DNA of 64,000 nucleotides from Bacillus methanolicus MGA3 (GTDB lineage: Bacteria > Bacillota > Bacilli > Bacillales > Cytobacillaceae). The notes beneath the pieces are model-generated. The model was not told the origin of the DNA. It saw nothing but the letters and a program-made list of their open reading frames with translations, and searched no databases. Position numbers and translations under genes: made by a program. Below, piece by piece: positions 1-9,932 of this stretch (position 1 is its first letter; each line of letters opens with the position of its first letter). Where the stretch lies: NCBI RefSeq assembly GCF_000724485.1, contig NZ_CP007739.1, forward strand, positions 3,194,001 through 3,258,000. The letters run 5' to 3'.

Positions 1-490
1 GCTTGAAATGGGTGGCGGTTTTTTTGACGCATATTAACGCATCCTCACATTCAGAGAATGGTAAAAGAAGGCTTCGGTACAATCTTCACATTATCATCGT
101 ACTGAAGTGGGAAATAAAACTGCGTGACTATTCTGAAATCCGCGTCATTTATACCCTTTGTAAGCATACAATAGGGGCATGTCAATGTCAATGCGTTTTT
201 GGGGAAAACTTCACAATTACATCGGCTCATAAGGAGTATGTTCACAAATTTTTCAAACTTTTTTTACGTTTTTGATCTTGCATTTTGGGCGACAACCTTT
301 CTCGCCGTTTTTTTGTGGAAAAGAGGCGGTGCTGTGCTAACAAAAATAGAATTGCCAACCTATCTTTAGTTTTGAGCTTGGCTTCGCTCACACCACCTTA
401 TAATGAATGTTAGGGTTAGGAGTCTAAAACTCATGCACGTTTTCAATTTGAATTTTACCGCAATTTTTTGAAGTTTGAAACTGCCAAATT
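1..490. other. Gene-free left edge with a dispersed repeat
   Basis: No reading frame here has a convincing ribosome binding site together with a protein-like composition. Short frames exist on both strands (for example 51-245 minus, with a CxC/CxxC start) but lack a Shine-Dalgarno sequence. The right part, about 313-443, is a copy of the dispersed repeat also seen at 55792-55983 and 58201-58284. No terminator for the protease gene was recognised. Confidence 0.5.
313..443. repeat. Dispersed intergenic repeat, family 2, copy a
   Basis: This segment contains GTGGAAAAGAGGCGG, then a block close to GGCTTCGCTCACACC, and ends with TTAGGGTTAGGAGTC and AAAACTCATGCACGT. The same ordered blocks recur at 55792-55983, and the right-hand blocks recur at 58201-58284. 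The internal GAGGCGGTGCTG and the CACACCACCTT block are partly self-complementary. No protein-coding role is visible. Confidence 0.65.
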
Positions 491-2725
491 CTATCTCTTA
501 CCTCTTAATTGTGGAAGAATCTCAATCATTGCTTCAATCATGTCTTCTTTCCCTTTCTTCTTGGCAAACACTTTTACAAGGTACAATCCTTCTTTTGGAA
601 GCCGGTCACTCTTAATCTCCTTCCGTATCAGACCTTTGCCTACATTTCGGTCCCAATCCAGGAAGCCGATAAACCGGTAATCATCCGGCTGAAAAAGCGC
701 AATTCCAAATTCTTCTGCACCACCCGGCAAATACACTTCATAACGGTAAGTGTTTTCTTTATCTCCTATGCCAAAATCAAAACCCATGACTCTTGGATAA
801 TCGGGTTCTTCCAACACATAAATATACGGAATTCTTATTTCATTTGAGTCTTCGTGAAGAATAATGTTCCCGTCATAAAGCTTTTTTGTTAATACGGCAG
901 GATCTGCACTCATTCGAACCTCTAGTTTCTTTTTTTCCCGGGGTTTCAAGCGAAAAGAGAGAGGGAATTCCCAATGGATGCCTGCAGTCTGTTTTGGAAT
1001 TAAGAAAGAGTAGTTTTTTGTACGTGAGCCGACATTTTGCACTTCGATCACTGCCTTATGCTCATGCATTTTATCTGAAAGCTGAAACTTTCCGAATTGA
1101 AGTGAACCGGGTATTACAAGTGATTCTAATTTCACAGCTTCCTCAAGCTGAATTCTTCCCGCTCCTTGTTCAAACGTTCGATATTGTGTTCCGTTTTCGT
1201 TTATGAGCGATTTTGCAGTGTTCATTAAAGCTGATTTTATTTGCGCAGGCCCCCAATCAGGATGCGCTTGTTTAATTAAGGCACAAGCGCCGGCAACATG
1301 CGGCGCCGCCATACTTGTACCCTGAAGTGACAAGTATCCGCCGGGAATGGTGCTCTCGATGGCTACACCAGGAGCGACAACATCTGGCTTAATTTCCCAC
1401 GTACCTGTAACCGGACCCCGTGAACTAAACGATGCTAAAGTATCCTTTTCTTCAATTATTTTGGTTCTGATAAAAGTCTTTCCTTTTTCTATTTCTCTCT
1501 TGATCCGCTCCCCATCCTTTTTCGAAAGAGACGCTACGGGAATTTGGATATTTCCGTCCAGATTTCCAATAAAATTTCCATTTGTATTATTGTAAATAAT
1601 AACGGCAGAAGCACCCGCTTTTTGCGCATTTCTTGCTTTTTCCGTAAATGTTAACTTGCCTCTTTCTATGAGGACAATTTTTCCTGCACAATTTTTCAAA
1701 TCCTTTTCTTCTCCTAAATACCCAAACTTTATTTCTTTTGCCCTATCCAGCTTCCAATGATCAGAGCCGTGCATAGGCTCCAATTTGATTCTGTCCTCTT
1801 CACCATCAATGGTTAGAAAGGGAACTTTATGGGGCGGTGTCGATGCTCCTACTGAGATTGCTTTTGAGGCGGTTCCCGGCGATCCAACGGTCCAAACGTT
1901 CGGACCTGAATTTCCCGAAGAAGCAACTGCTGTAATTCCTCTTTCTACCGCTTTATTAAGGGCAAGGCTGATAGGCAAATCCGGACCGTTCACATCGTTG
2001 CCGAGCGATAAATTTAAAATATCAACTTTATCTTTTACCGCCTGTTCAATCGCAGCAATGACTTGCTCTGTTGTTCCAGCTCCTCCCGGTCCGAGGGCCC
2101 TGTAAGCAATAATGGTTGCTTCAGGTGCAACTCCCTGAATTTTTCCATTTGCTGCAATGATTCCTGCAACATGCGTCCCATGAAGCGTACTTTTCGAATT
2201 GAATGTTTTCGTTTCCATCGGATCTTTATCACCATCGACAAAGTCATGCCCGCCCCCATAACTTCTTCTTAAATCAGGGTGGTTGTAATCAATACCGGTG
2301 TCGATTACCCCGACAGTGACGCCCTTTCCAGTTAAACGTCTGTCCGCTTGATCAAAGATCCCTCTGACTTTGTCTCCGCCAATTAGTTTTATGTTTTCTA
2401 AATTTTCAACGCGATACGTTTTCACCGGTGAAACAAATGCTACTTCCTGCCCTTTTGAAAGCTCATCCAAAGAACGTGCGTCTCCTTTTATCGAAAAACC
2501 GTTGATCGTATGTTCAAAAACATAGCGAAGCTTTACATTTGGATATTTGCTGATGAATGATTTGATTTCCGGCACCGTTCTTTTTTCTTTTAATAAAATA
2601 ACGGCAATTTTTTCAGTTTCCGGTGACTCTTTTGGCAGGGACGGATGATTGAGGTTTCGGGCATAAGCCTGCGTGAAAGTCATATGCAGCAATAGCGCGG
2701 TTATAAGCGGGATGATTTTTTTCAA
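491..2725 (-). CDS. vpr: Secreted subtilisin-family serine protease, Vpr-like
   Basis: A 744-residue S8 peptidase. A signal peptide is visible at residues 1-22, ending AYA. An I9-type propeptide spans about 38-107. The catalytic triad is Asp142 (VIDTGID), His182 (LHGTHVAG) and Ser471 (GTSMAAPHVAG), with oxyanion Asn272 (SSGNSGP). A protease-associated (PA) domain is inserted at roughly 315-430 between the His and Ser regions, the arrangement typical of Vpr. The C-terminal 200 residues look like beta-sandwich modules. The start is TTG, preceded by GAGGGGGT at good spacing. It should be exported and self-processed and degrade extracellular protein. It is monocistronic and on the minus strand. 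The family is certain; the Vpr orthology is likely, although it is not in the B. subtilis vpr location. Confidence 0.9.
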   Translation of the reverse strand: MKKIIPLITALLLHMTFTQAYARNLNHPSLPKESPETEKIAVILLKEKRTVPEIKSFISKYPNVKLRYVFEHTINGFSIKGDARSLDELSKGQEVAFVSPVKTYRVENLENIKLIGGDKVRGIFDQADRRLTGKGVTVGVIDTGIDYNHPDLRRSYGGGHDFVDGDKDPMETKTFNSKSTLHGTHVAGIIAANGKIQGVAPEATIIAYRALGPGGAGTTEQVIAAIEQAVKDKVDILNLSLGNDVNGPDLPISLALNKAVERGITAVASSGNSGPNVWTVGSPGTASKAISVGASTPPHKVPFLTIDGEEDRIKLEPMHGSDHWKLDRAKEIKFGYLGEEKDLKNCAGKIVLIERGKLTFTEKARNAQKAGASAVIIYNNTNGNFIGNLDGNIQIPVASLSKKDGERIKREIEKGKTFIRTKIIEEKDTLASFSSRGPVTGTWEIKPDVVAPGVAIESTIPGGYLSLQGTSMAAPHVAGACALIKQAHPDWGPAQIKSALMNTAKSLINENGTQYRTFEQGAGRIQLEEAVKLESLVIPGSLQFGKFQLSDKMHEHKAVIEVQNVGSRTKNYSFLIPKQTAGIHWEFPLSFRLKPREKKKLEVRMSADPAVLTKKLYDGNIILHEDSNEIRIPYIYVLEEPDYPRVMGFDFGIGDKENTYRYEVYLPGGAEEFGIALFQPDDYRFIGFLDWDRNVGKGLIRKEIKSDRLPKEGLYLVKVFAKKKGKEDMIEAMIEILPQLRGKR

Positions 2726-2993
2726 ATCAAGACCCCCTCTCTTTTTTCATAGGATTTTCATGATGGGGGGAGAGTATGCAGTCGAAAATGACTTGCATTT
2801 TATAGTTAAAAGACAAATATTGAAAGCGTATTAAATCTTGGGACACAGGTCTCTAATGGAAGCAGTTAAAAATGCTGGAAATATGACCTTCATTCACACT
2901 TCGGGACGACAGCACACTAATAAAGAAAGCAGTGAAGATCATGGAATTTTTTAGGAATAGGTACGAGCACGCGAAATACGATTTGCATTTCAT

Positions 2994-3956
2994 TTACATC
3001 TCGGGGCGGTGATAAATTCTACCTTTATTGGTGCCTGAGAAGGGAAGGTTCATGGAGATCAGAAGATTTCTAACTGTTCTTTGTGAAGAAATTTGGAGAA
3101 ATTCCCTGCATTCCTTGTTTGTGATTGTGGAATTAATGAGAAGAAAATAATCATAAATCGCTTGTTGATGAGCTGATTTCGAATGGGTTTTGCAGACAGG
3201 GCATTTCCATGTTCCGAAAATACGGATCATCGGGAGAGAATGACATTTGGGGCATTGAACACCTTTGATAATTTCCGAACTGTTAATTCCAAATGTCTGA
3301 AGGATCTCAGGAAAATGTGGGGTATGTTCTCTTAATAAAAGCTGATTTATTTTTTGGATTTCTTTGTTACTAATTATTTCCTTATTATACTTAAGTTCAA
3401 ATTCTGCAATCCTTTCAAGCAGTTGGTCGACAGGAATAATTCTTTGAAAGATTTGTTGATTCCCCTCTGTTGTTTTCAAAATGGTTTTCGTTTGGCTGAT
3501 TACGACAAGATATTCAATTGGCAATATGTTAATTTTTCGTTTTCCCAGCCATACTTTTAGCTGCTGTTTCTGGCGTTTCGCCTGACTAAGAGGGTTTGGA
3601 AATCCTTCTTCGTTATTTTCAATTATCCGAATTAGCTGTTTAGAATATTTGTCTAAAAACAAAGTTCCGGAATAGTTTTTCACTTCTATAATGAGGGCAA
3701 AACTTGGAGAAAGAATGAGAGCATCAATTTGAAAAGGCTGATCATGCAATAGACGCAGATCAAAAAAAATATAATATTTATTTTCATTTAAATACTTGAG
3801 ATAGTAAGCGAGTTCTTCTTCGCCACGAAAACCGGCTGTTCGCTTATTTTGATCATCTTCTATTTTCGTTCTCTTATGATGATCTTTAGGAATTCTTCTT
3901 AATAATGCTTTTGTTTGTTTAATTCTGATCGGTTCTTGAAGTTCTTTTAGAATCAA
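2994..3956 (-). CDS. NERD-domain protein with C-terminal zinc ribbon
   Basis: About 320 residues. The middle carries a nuclease-related (NERD) domain: GFRGEEELAYYL, then QIDALIL and IEVKN, matching the PD-(D/E)XK-like core (Glu, Asp, E-x-K). The C-terminal third has a four-cysteine ribbon (CPKCHS...WKCPVCKTHS) followed by a helical segment that may bind nucleic acid. NERD proteins are common in bacilli; a DNA-processing role has been proposed, but the substrate is unknown. I chose the TTG start, which sits eight bases after AAAGGAG; a GTG nine bases further upstream would overlap the ribosome binding site. It stands alone, just downstream of a 21-bp tandem repeat. Catalytic activity is an inference. 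Confidence 0.75.
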   Translation of the reverse strand: MILKELQEPIRIKQTKALLRRIPKDHHKRTKIEDDQNKRTAGFRGEEELAYYLKYLNENKYYIFFDLRLLHDQPFQIDALILSPSFALIIEVKNYSGTLFLDKYSKQLIRIIENNEEGFPNPLSQAKRQKQQLKVWLGKRKINILPIEYLVVISQTKTILKTTEGNQQIFQRIIPVDQLLERIAEFELKYNKEIISNKEIQKINQLLLREHTPHFPEILQTFGINSSEIIKGVQCPKCHSLPMIRIFGTWKCPVCKTHSKSAHQQAIYDYFLLINSTITNKECREFLQISSQRTVRNLLISMNLPFSGTNKGRIYHRPEM

Positions 3957-4094
3957 TATAACCACTCCTTTATAGTTATTTCGTATTTAAATTCTATGTG
4001 GGTTTCTATGATTCCTGCAAATTATTAAAATGATTTACCGGCTAAAGTTCTTTTTGGATCCAGGTTTCAAGCTCTTAAACGAAATTTATGTTTT

Positions 4095-4311
4095 TATCGA
4101 CCGGTTTTGGAATTTTTGGACCAGTTTTTTGATTTATAAATCGACCACTTTTGGGATTTATCGACCAGTTTTTCGTTTTATCAACCACTTTCCGGGTCTT
4201 ATCGACCAGTTTTTCGTTTTATCAACCACTTTCCGGATTATATCAACCACTTTCTTTTTATCGACCACTTTCCGAGTCTTATCGACCACTTTCTTTTATA
4301 GTCCACTTTCA
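4095..4311. repeat. Degenerate tandem repeat, unit about 18-22 bp
   Basis: About eleven imperfect units on the plus strand share the core TATCGACCACTTT or TATCAACCACTTT, followed by a variable 5-8 base tail such as CCGGGTCT or TTCGTTT. The unit length drifts between 18 and 22, most often 20-21. Read on the other strand the core is AAAGTGGTCGATA. Two neighbouring dimers (around 4160-4235) are nearly identical, suggesting recent duplication. It lies between upp and the NERD gene. Confidence 0.85.
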
Positions 4312-4358
4312 AATTTATTAAACTTGTTATTAAATTGTTATAAAAAATTAAAGTTAAT

Positions 4359-4383
4359 AAGCCGACCCATGATAGGCCGGCTT
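4359..4383 (-). terminator. Terminator after upp
   Basis: AAGCCGACC and GGCCGGCTT form a nine-position stem with one mismatch around a seven-base loop. On the minus strand it is followed by an AT-rich tract with several T runs. It lies 30 bases beyond the upp stop. Confidence 0.65.
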
Positions 4384-4412
4384 TCTGTTTTTAAAATTAA
4401 CCTTCTTTTTCC

Positions 4413-5096
<684 letters not shown>

Positions 5097-5204
5097 CTAC
5101 ACACTTCGTCTAATTTTACAGAAAAAAAGTGCATAGAGCAACAAGGAGCAAAAACTGTAATCGAAACGTCAAAATCGATATTGCTTTACCGCTGTAAAGT
5201 ATGA

Positions 5205-5246
5205 GGGCCAGTTCCTCAATGCTTGAAAGCATTGAGGAACCGGCCC
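5205..5246 (-). terminator. Long hairpin after glyA
   Basis: GTTCCTCAATGC and GCATTGAGGAAC pair perfectly around TTGAAA, and GGGCC/GGCCC extends the stem beyond an A-C mismatch. The stem is therefore about 17 pairs. There is no long T run on the glyA side, so termination is inferred. The flanking TAAAGTATGAGGG links it to repeat family 5. Confidence 0.5.
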
Positions 5247-5261
5247 CGTCGAGTGAACATA

Positions 5262-6503
5262 TTAGAGTTCTGGATATAAAGTAAATTTGCTGGTTAAAGC
5301 TTCAACACGCTTTCTTGCTTCATCAAGCTTTGCTTCGTCTTCATGGTTCTTAAGGGTAAAGCCGATAATCGACGCAATTTCGTCCATTTCTTCAAGACCG
5401 AAACCGCGGGATGTTACAGCCGGTGTACCTATGCGGATACCGCTTGTTACAAACGGGCTTTCAGGATCAAACGGAATGGTGTTTTTGTTTACAGTTATTC
5501 CAATTTCATCAAGAACTTTTTCTGCCACTTTTCCGGTTAAGCCTAGTGAACGAACATCGACAAGAAGTAAGTGGTTGTCAGTTCCTCCGGAAACAAGGTT
5601 AAGTCCTTCTTTCTGAAGTCCTTCTGCAAGCCGCTTCGCGTTGGCAACCACATTTTTCGCATATTCTTTAAAGCTGTCCTGCAATACTTCGCCAAGTGCA
5701 ACGGCTTTAGCCGCAATTACATGCATGAGCGGACCGCCTTGAATGCCAGGGAAAATTGATTTATCAATCTTCTGTGCAAACTCTTGTTTGCAAAGGATCA
5801 TTCCGCCGCGCGGACCGCGCAATGTTTTGTGGGTTGTAGTTGTCACAAAATCAGCATATGGGACTGGGCTTTGATGCAGGCCTGCTGCCACTAAACCGGC
5901 AATATGGGCCATATCGACCATCAAATAAGCTCCGACTTCATCGGCAATTTCCCGGAATCGTTTAAAGTCAATTTCACGAGGATAAGCGCTCGCACCCGCA
6001 ACGATCAATTTAGGCTTATGTTCTCGTGCTTTTTCAAGGACATCATCAAAATTAATCCGGTGTGTTTTTTCATCTACCCCATATTCAACAAAGTTATATT
6101 GAACTCCGCTGAAGTTGACCGGACTTCCATGCGTCAAATGGCCGCCGTGGGACAGATTCATGCCAAGCACTGTATCGCCAGGCTTTAGCACCGCATAATA
6201 AACCGCCATGTTTGCCTGAGCACCGGAGTGAGGTTGAACATTGACGTGTTCAGCACCGAAAATTTGCTTAGCACGGTCCCGTGCAAGGTTTTCCACTACA
6301 TCGACATGTTCACAACCGCCATAATAACGCCGGCCCGGATAACCTTCCGCATATTTATTCGTTAATACCGAACCTTGTGCTTCCATAACCGCTTCACTGA
6401 CAAAGTTTTCGGAAGCGATTAATTCGATTTTTGTCCGCTGCCGCTTTAACTCATCTTGAATTGCTTGAAATACTTGTTCATCCTGTTGCGCTAAGTGCTT
6501 CAA
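5262..6503 (-). CDS. glyA: Serine hydroxymethyltransferase
   Basis: 413 residues. This PLP enzyme interconverts serine and glycine with tetrahydrofolate and is the main source of one-carbon units. The PLP lysine motif [15 protein letters not shown], the folate/substrate region [10 protein letters not shown] and [16 protein letters not shown] sequence ([12 protein letters not shown]) are intact. The start is taken as TTG at 6503 because AAAAGGAGG lies seven bases upstream. An upstream in-frame ATG at 6533 would translate the ribosome binding site itself and adds residues absent from relatives. It lies between ywlG and upp. Confidence 0.97.
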   Translation of the reverse strand: MKHLAQQDEQVFQAIQDELKRQRTKIELIASENFVSEAVMEAQGSVLTNKYAEGYPGRRYYGGCEHVDVVENLARDRAKQIFGAEHVNVQPHSGAQANMAVYYAVLKPGDTVLGMNLSHGGHLTHGSPVNFSGVQYNFVEYGVDEKTHRINFDDVLEKAREHKPKLIVAGASAYPREIDFKRFREIADEVGAYLMVDMAHIAGLVAAGLHQSPVPYADFVTTTTHKTLRGPRGGMILCKQEFAQKIDKSIFPGIQGGPLMHVIAAKAVALGEVLQDSFKEYAKNVVANAKRLAEGLQKEGLNLVSGGTDNHLLLVDVRSLGLTGKVAEKVLDEIGITVNKNTIPFDPESPFVTSGIRIGTPAVTSRGFGLEEMDEIASIIGFTLKNHEDEAKLDEARKRVEALTSKFTLYPEL

Positions 6504-6597
6504 ATCGTTATCCTCCTTTTTATTTACATTCATAAAATATGTATCCTTTAGAAAATTCTTTTTTATTTTATCACGTTAGCTTGATTAAAAGAAGAAC

Positions 6598-6626
6598 AAA
6601 AAAGCCTTTGCTCCCTGCAAAGGCTT
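6598..6626 (-). terminator. Terminator after ywlG
   Basis: AAGCCTTTG and CAAAGGCTT form a perfect nine-base stem with a seven-base loop, followed on the minus strand by TTTTTT. Confidence 0.85.
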
Positions 6627-6660
6627 CCTGTCTAGGATTGGTAAATTTTGCACATAATTA

Positions 6661-7230
6661 CTAATGGCATGTATGTGTGTCTGGATTTTGCTGATAAACT
6701 GCGCGTGCGCCGCCGATCAGCTTTGGACGGGTTTTGGCAAGTGTGACATGGGCGTGGCCAACTTGTTTCAGCGATACTCTGACAGGAACAGCAACATGTT
6801 TTAAATGCATTCCAATGAACGTATCGCCAATATCAATCCCAGCATTGGCCTTAATAAACTCCACTACCACAGGTTCTTGAAGATGTTCATATGCGTACGT
6901 TGCCATCGCTCCGCCGGCATTACGGACTGGAATAACGGAAACTTCCTCGAGGCCTTTTTCTAATGCAGTAGCCCGTTCGACTACGAGCGCCCTGTTCAAA
7001 TGCTCGCAGCATTGAAAAGCAAGCTGGACGCCGGTTTGCTCTTGAAATTTTTTTATTTGCCTAAAAATCATAGCAGCAACTTCTTCTGTTCCGGACGTTC
7101 CAATTTTGTTTCCCGTTACTTCACTTGTACTGCAGCCTACGACAAAAATATCGCTTCCTGTTAATGAAGTCTGCTGTTTAAATTCCTCTAAAATCGTTTC
7201 TAATTCTTTTTCCCATTGTGAGATGGACAT
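6661..7230 (-). CDS. ywlG: YwlG family protein (DUF436/TIGR01440)
   Basis: 189 residues, recognised by its position between glyA and rpiB and by conserved segments such as [18 protein letters not shown] and [16 protein letters not shown]. The family is widespread in Firmicutes and has no established biochemical function. There is no signal peptide or membrane segment, so it should be cytosolic. ATG follows AAAGGATG. A strong terminator follows. The CCEHLNR segment is a conserved cysteine/histidine site that might bind a metal or ligand; this is inference. Confidence 0.88.
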   Translation of the reverse strand: MSISQWEKELETILEEFKQQTSLTGSDIFVVGCSTSEVTGNKIGTSGTEEVAAMIFRQIKKFQEQTGVQLAFQCCEHLNRALVVERATALEKGLEEVSVIPVRNAGGAMATYAYEHLQEPVVVEFIKANAGIDIGDTFIGMHLKHVAVPVRVSLKQVGHAHVTLAKTRPKLIGGARAVYQQNPDTHTCH

Positions 7231-7425
7231 GAAAGCTCATCCTTTCAGGAAGCTATTTAGAAATAATTTAGGGTAATTGCTTCTCTTTTCTATTGTCCGC
7301 ATGCCAGCCAAAATAATTCATAAAATAAACGCTTGTGCGGCGCTTTTAACAATTTTCATAATAACAAAATTTATATAAGTGCTTGATTGTATTTTACCAG
7401 ATTACTAATACACTTGGTGATATTT

Positions 7426-7872
7426 TTACAAGTTTACGCTTTCGTACTTGCAGATTTTTTCTATTCGATTAGAATGTCTTCCACCCTGAAATTCTGTTGT
7501 CAGCCATGTTTTGGCAATTTCCCTGGCAAGTCCAGGTCCGATTACACGTTCTCCCATAGCGAGAATGTTGCTGTCGTTATGTTCACGCGTTGCTTTTGCG
7601 CTAAAAACATCATGGACAAGTGCACAGCGAATGCCCTTTACTTTATTTGCTGCAATACTCATTCCGATACCTGTTCCGCAAATTAAGATCCCTCTGTCAA
7701 ACTCGCCATTAGCGACTTTTTCCGCAACCGGCAAAGCATAATCAGGGTAATCAACAGATGTTGTGCATTCGCAGCCAAAATCCTCGTATTCGATTCCCAT
7801 TTCTTCTAGTAAATTTATAATTTCTTGACGTATATTTACTCCGCCGTGATCCGATGCAATTGCTACCTTCAT
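7426..7872 (-). CDS. rpiB: Ribose-5-phosphate isomerase B / RpiB family
   Basis: 148 residues. The RpiB/LacAB fold is shown by IASDHGGVNIR at the N-terminus, CGTGIGMSIAANKVKGIRCAL (active-site Cys and anion hole) and HNDSNILAMGERVIG. The enzyme should interconvert ribose-5-phosphate and ribulose-5-phosphate in the pentose phosphate pathway. I start at the ATG at 7872, which has GGGAGG seven to eight bases upstream; the longer frame at 7896 would include that site. It is the ywlF position in B. subtilis and lies upstream of ywlG on the same strand. Confidence 0.93.
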   Translation of the reverse strand: MKVAIASDHGGVNIRQEIINLLEEMGIEYEDFGCECTTSVDYPDYALPVAEKVANGEFDRGILICGTGIGMSIAANKVKGIRCALVHDVFSAKATREHNDSNILAMGERVIGPGLAREIAKTWLTTEFQGGRHSNRIEKICKYESVNL

Positions 7873-8002
7873 GACAATTTCCTCCCATCTTTTCAAATGG
7901 CCGCATCTTGGCCAGTTTTTTTATATTATTGCATAAAATGAAAAAATTATAAAGATTTTCTTATTTCACAAAGATTCCATTCATATGTGCAGGGAATAAT
8001 AA

Positions 8003-8031
8003 AAGCTCCCTTCCAACAGGGAAAAGAGCTT
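8003..8031 (-). terminator. Terminator after the chemoreceptor gene
   Basis: AAGCTC..TCCCT and AGGGAGCTT pair around the loop, followed by TTATTATTCC on the minus strand. The stem overlaps the chemoreceptor stop codon. Confidence 0.6.
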
Positions 8032-9328
8032 ATAGCTTAAACCTTGTAATGGTGCTTTTTAGTTTTTCAGCCTGTTCTTTTAGCTCAACGGCGAGTTTTT
8101 CAACATTGGAAATAACTTCGGTTTGCTGCTGTGTAGCTGCAGCTACTTCTTGGGCGCCTGCTGAAGTTTCTTCTGCAATGGCAGCAACTTCCTGTGATTG
8201 TGTGGAAGTATGCATAATGCTAGCCATCTGCCTGTCAACTAAATTTGTGATCGTTTCAACAGATTTCGCCATTTCGTTTACAATTTTTGTCATTTCTTCA
8301 ATTGCTTCGTTTGTTTTTGTGCCTTTTGACACTTCTTCATTAGCTGTTTTAACTTGTTCAGCAATTTGTTTTACAACATTTTGCACTTCGTGCTGAATAT
8401 TTTTAATTAGTTCTGATATCCCTTGAACAGCCTTCGCACTTTCATCTGCAAGGATGCGGACTTCTTCAGCCACAACAGCAAAACCTTTCCCATGCTCGCC
8501 TGCTCGGGCCGCTTCGATCGACGCATTGAGTGCTAGCAAGTTTGTTTGAGCGGCAATATCGCCGACAAGCTTAATGATTTGTTCAACTTTTGCTGCATTT
8601 TCCTCGAGGCGCTTAACTGTGTTCAACGATTCTTGGTTTTCTTTTGCAAGGCGTTCAATTCCGGCAATTAATGAATGAATGACTTCTTTTGATTCTTTCA
8701 GATCTTTTACCATTTCTTTCGAGACGTTGACGGAAGCTTTCGCTTTTTCCTGGACTTCTTCGGCAATCCGAATCACATCTTCAACTGATTCAGCTGTCGC
8801 TTGAATGGAAACGGCGGAATTGTCGGCACCTTGTGAAATTTCACTTATCGTTCGTGCAATAGCTTCTGCCTGCTCAGCAGCAGCGGCAGATTCTTGTGAA
8901 ATGGCAATCACTTTCTCGTTTGTATCGCGGAAGTTCTCCTCAATGCTTTGGACTATTTCTCTTAAGTTCAATAGCATATGATTAAAAGCAATGCCAAGCG
9001 AACGGATTTCATCATCCGATTTGGATAATTCCACATCTTCTTGAATGTTTCCATGAGCCGCTTTCATCGCTGATTTTTCAAGTTTTTGAAGCGGTTTCGT
9101 AATAAAACCTGCAGCGGCATATGCTAAAATTCCCGACCAAATAATACCTAAACATAAGGTGGAAATTGTAAAAACCATTTCTCCGATCCCGATGAAGTCT
9201 TTAATCATTGGATAAAGTACATAAATAAAAAATGCACTCACTGTATATGTAATAACAGCAAGAAAAGTCGTGAATAAAACTAGTTTCTTTTTAAGCCCGA
9301 ACTTATAGCTTTTTTTCTCCTTCATCAT
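8030..9328 (-). CDS. Methyl-accepting chemotaxis protein without extracellular sensor domain
   Basis: About 432 residues. Two hydrophobic segments (residues about 14-37 and 50-75) are separated by only some 12 residues, so there is no extracellular ligand domain. A HAMP-like linker ([34 protein letters not shown]) leads to the long signalling coiled coil with the hairpin tip [34 protein letters not shown], which contacts CheA and CheW. The likely start is one of two adjacent ATGs (9328/9325) behind AGGGGGA. The reading frame begins inside the 3' end of ywlE, overlapping by about 25 bases, so the two are probably translationally coupled. The stimulus is unknown; membrane or cytoplasmic sensing is inferred from the missing external domain. 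Confidence 0.9.
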   Translation of the reverse strand: MMKEKKSYKFGLKKKLVLFTTFLAVITYTVSAFFIYVLYPMIKDFIGIGEMVFTISTLCLGIIWSGILAYAAAGFITKPLQKLEKSAMKAAHGNIQEDVELSKSDDEIRSLGIAFNHMLLNLREIVQSIEENFRDTNEKVIAISQESAAAAEQAEAIARTISEISQGADNSAVSIQATAESVEDVIRIAEEVQEKAKASVNVSKEMVKDLKESKEVIHSLIAGIERLAKENQESLNTVKRLEENAAKVEQIIKLVGDIAAQTNLLALNASIEAARAGEHGKGFAVVAEEVRILADESAKAVQGISELIKNIQHEVQNVVKQIAEQVKTANEEVSKGTKTNEAIEEMTKIVNEMAKSVETITNLVDRQMASIMHTSTQSQEVAAIAEETSAGAQEVAAATQQQTEVISNVEKLAVELKEQAEKLKSTITRFKL

Positions 9329-9788
9329 TTTCCCCCTGGAACTTAGTACAATCTTTTTCAAGTTTCTCAACCATTTTCTCAATCGCACTCTTTATTTCGG
9401 AAAACGTTTTCCTGTATGCTTCAAGCGGACCGCCAAAAGGATCTGGAATATCACTGGCCTTGCCATGTGCAAACTCATTTAACGTATATGTTTTTCGGGC
9501 TGCTTCCGGAAATTGGCTGATCACAGAAGCTTTATGTCCTGATGTCATCGTTAAAATGTATGTTGCCCACTCAATTAATTCATTGGTCAATGAAGTGGAT
9601 TGATGATTGTGTTCGATTTTGTTTTCATCAAGAACTTTTTTTGCGTTAGGAGATGCCTCGCTGCCATTAACGGCAAAGACACCTGCCGATTTGACTTCAA
9701 CACCGGGAATCGATTTGCTTTTTAAAAATGCTTCCGCCATCGGGCTTCGGCATGTATTCCCTGTACATACAAATAAAATGCGGGTCAT
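9303..9788 (-). CDS. ywlE: Protein-arginine phosphatase YwlE
   Basis: 161 residues of the low-molecular-weight phosphatase family. The P-loop [12 protein letters not shown] carries the nucleophilic Cys8 and the Thr that in YwlE selects phosphoarginine over phosphotyrosine. The general-acid loop is DIPDPFGG. The enzyme reverses McsB arginine phosphorylation, which in bacilli marks proteins for ClpCP. ATG follows AGGAGG. The gene lies between mntP and a chemoreceptor that overlaps its 3' end; in B. subtilis no chemoreceptor occupies this place, as far as I recall. Confidence 0.93.
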   Translation of the reverse strand: MTRILFVCTGNTCRSPMAEAFLKSKSIPGVEVKSAGVFAVNGSEASPNAKKVLDENKIEHNHQSTSLTNELIEWATYILTMTSGHKASVISQFPEAARKTYTLNEFAHGKASDIPDPFGGPLEAYRKTFSEIKSAIEKMVEKLEKDCTKFQGENDEGEKKL

Positions 9789-9884
9789 GGAATACCTCCT
9801 TTGTTTTCATTATAAGCCAAATTTCGGTATTTCAATAGACACTGTTTATGAAGTTTTTGAAAATTTTACATACAAGCAAAGTAA

Positions 9885-9909
9885 AAAACACCTCGTCTTG
9901 AAGTGTTTT
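9885..9909 (-). terminator. Terminator after mntP
   Basis: AAAACAC and GTGTTTT pair, extended inward to a ten-pair stem with one T-G pair, followed by a T run on the minus strand. It separates mntP from ywlE. Confidence 0.75.
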
Positions 9910-9932
9910 CTTATTGCTTATGTATTGTATTG

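Larger units (their letters stand above)
3957..4412. other. Intergenic region between NERD gene and upp
   Basis: It holds the degenerate 21-bp tandem repeat (4095-4311) and the upp terminator (4359-4383). A long open frame on the plus strand exists here only because the repeat is free of stops in that frame. It has no ribosome binding site and is rich in repeated STTF-type motifs, so I do not call it a gene. Confidence 0.6.

Noticed and set aside
51..245. Minus-strand 64-codon frame with CxC and CxxC motifs near the left edge
   Set aside because: No Shine-Dalgarno, no recognisable family and competing frames on the other strand. It could be a remnant, but the sequence does not support a call.
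2818..2835. TTGAAAGCGTATTAA as a cre upstream of the protease gene
   Set aside because: It lacks the conserved C near the 3' end of the consensus, and no promoter could be assigned beside it.
4095..4311. CRISPR array
   Set aside because: Units are 18-22 bases with no unique spacers of constant length, and there are no cas genes.
6534..6600. PurR box pair upstream of glyA
   Set aside because: No CCGAAC-type motif was found in the gap.
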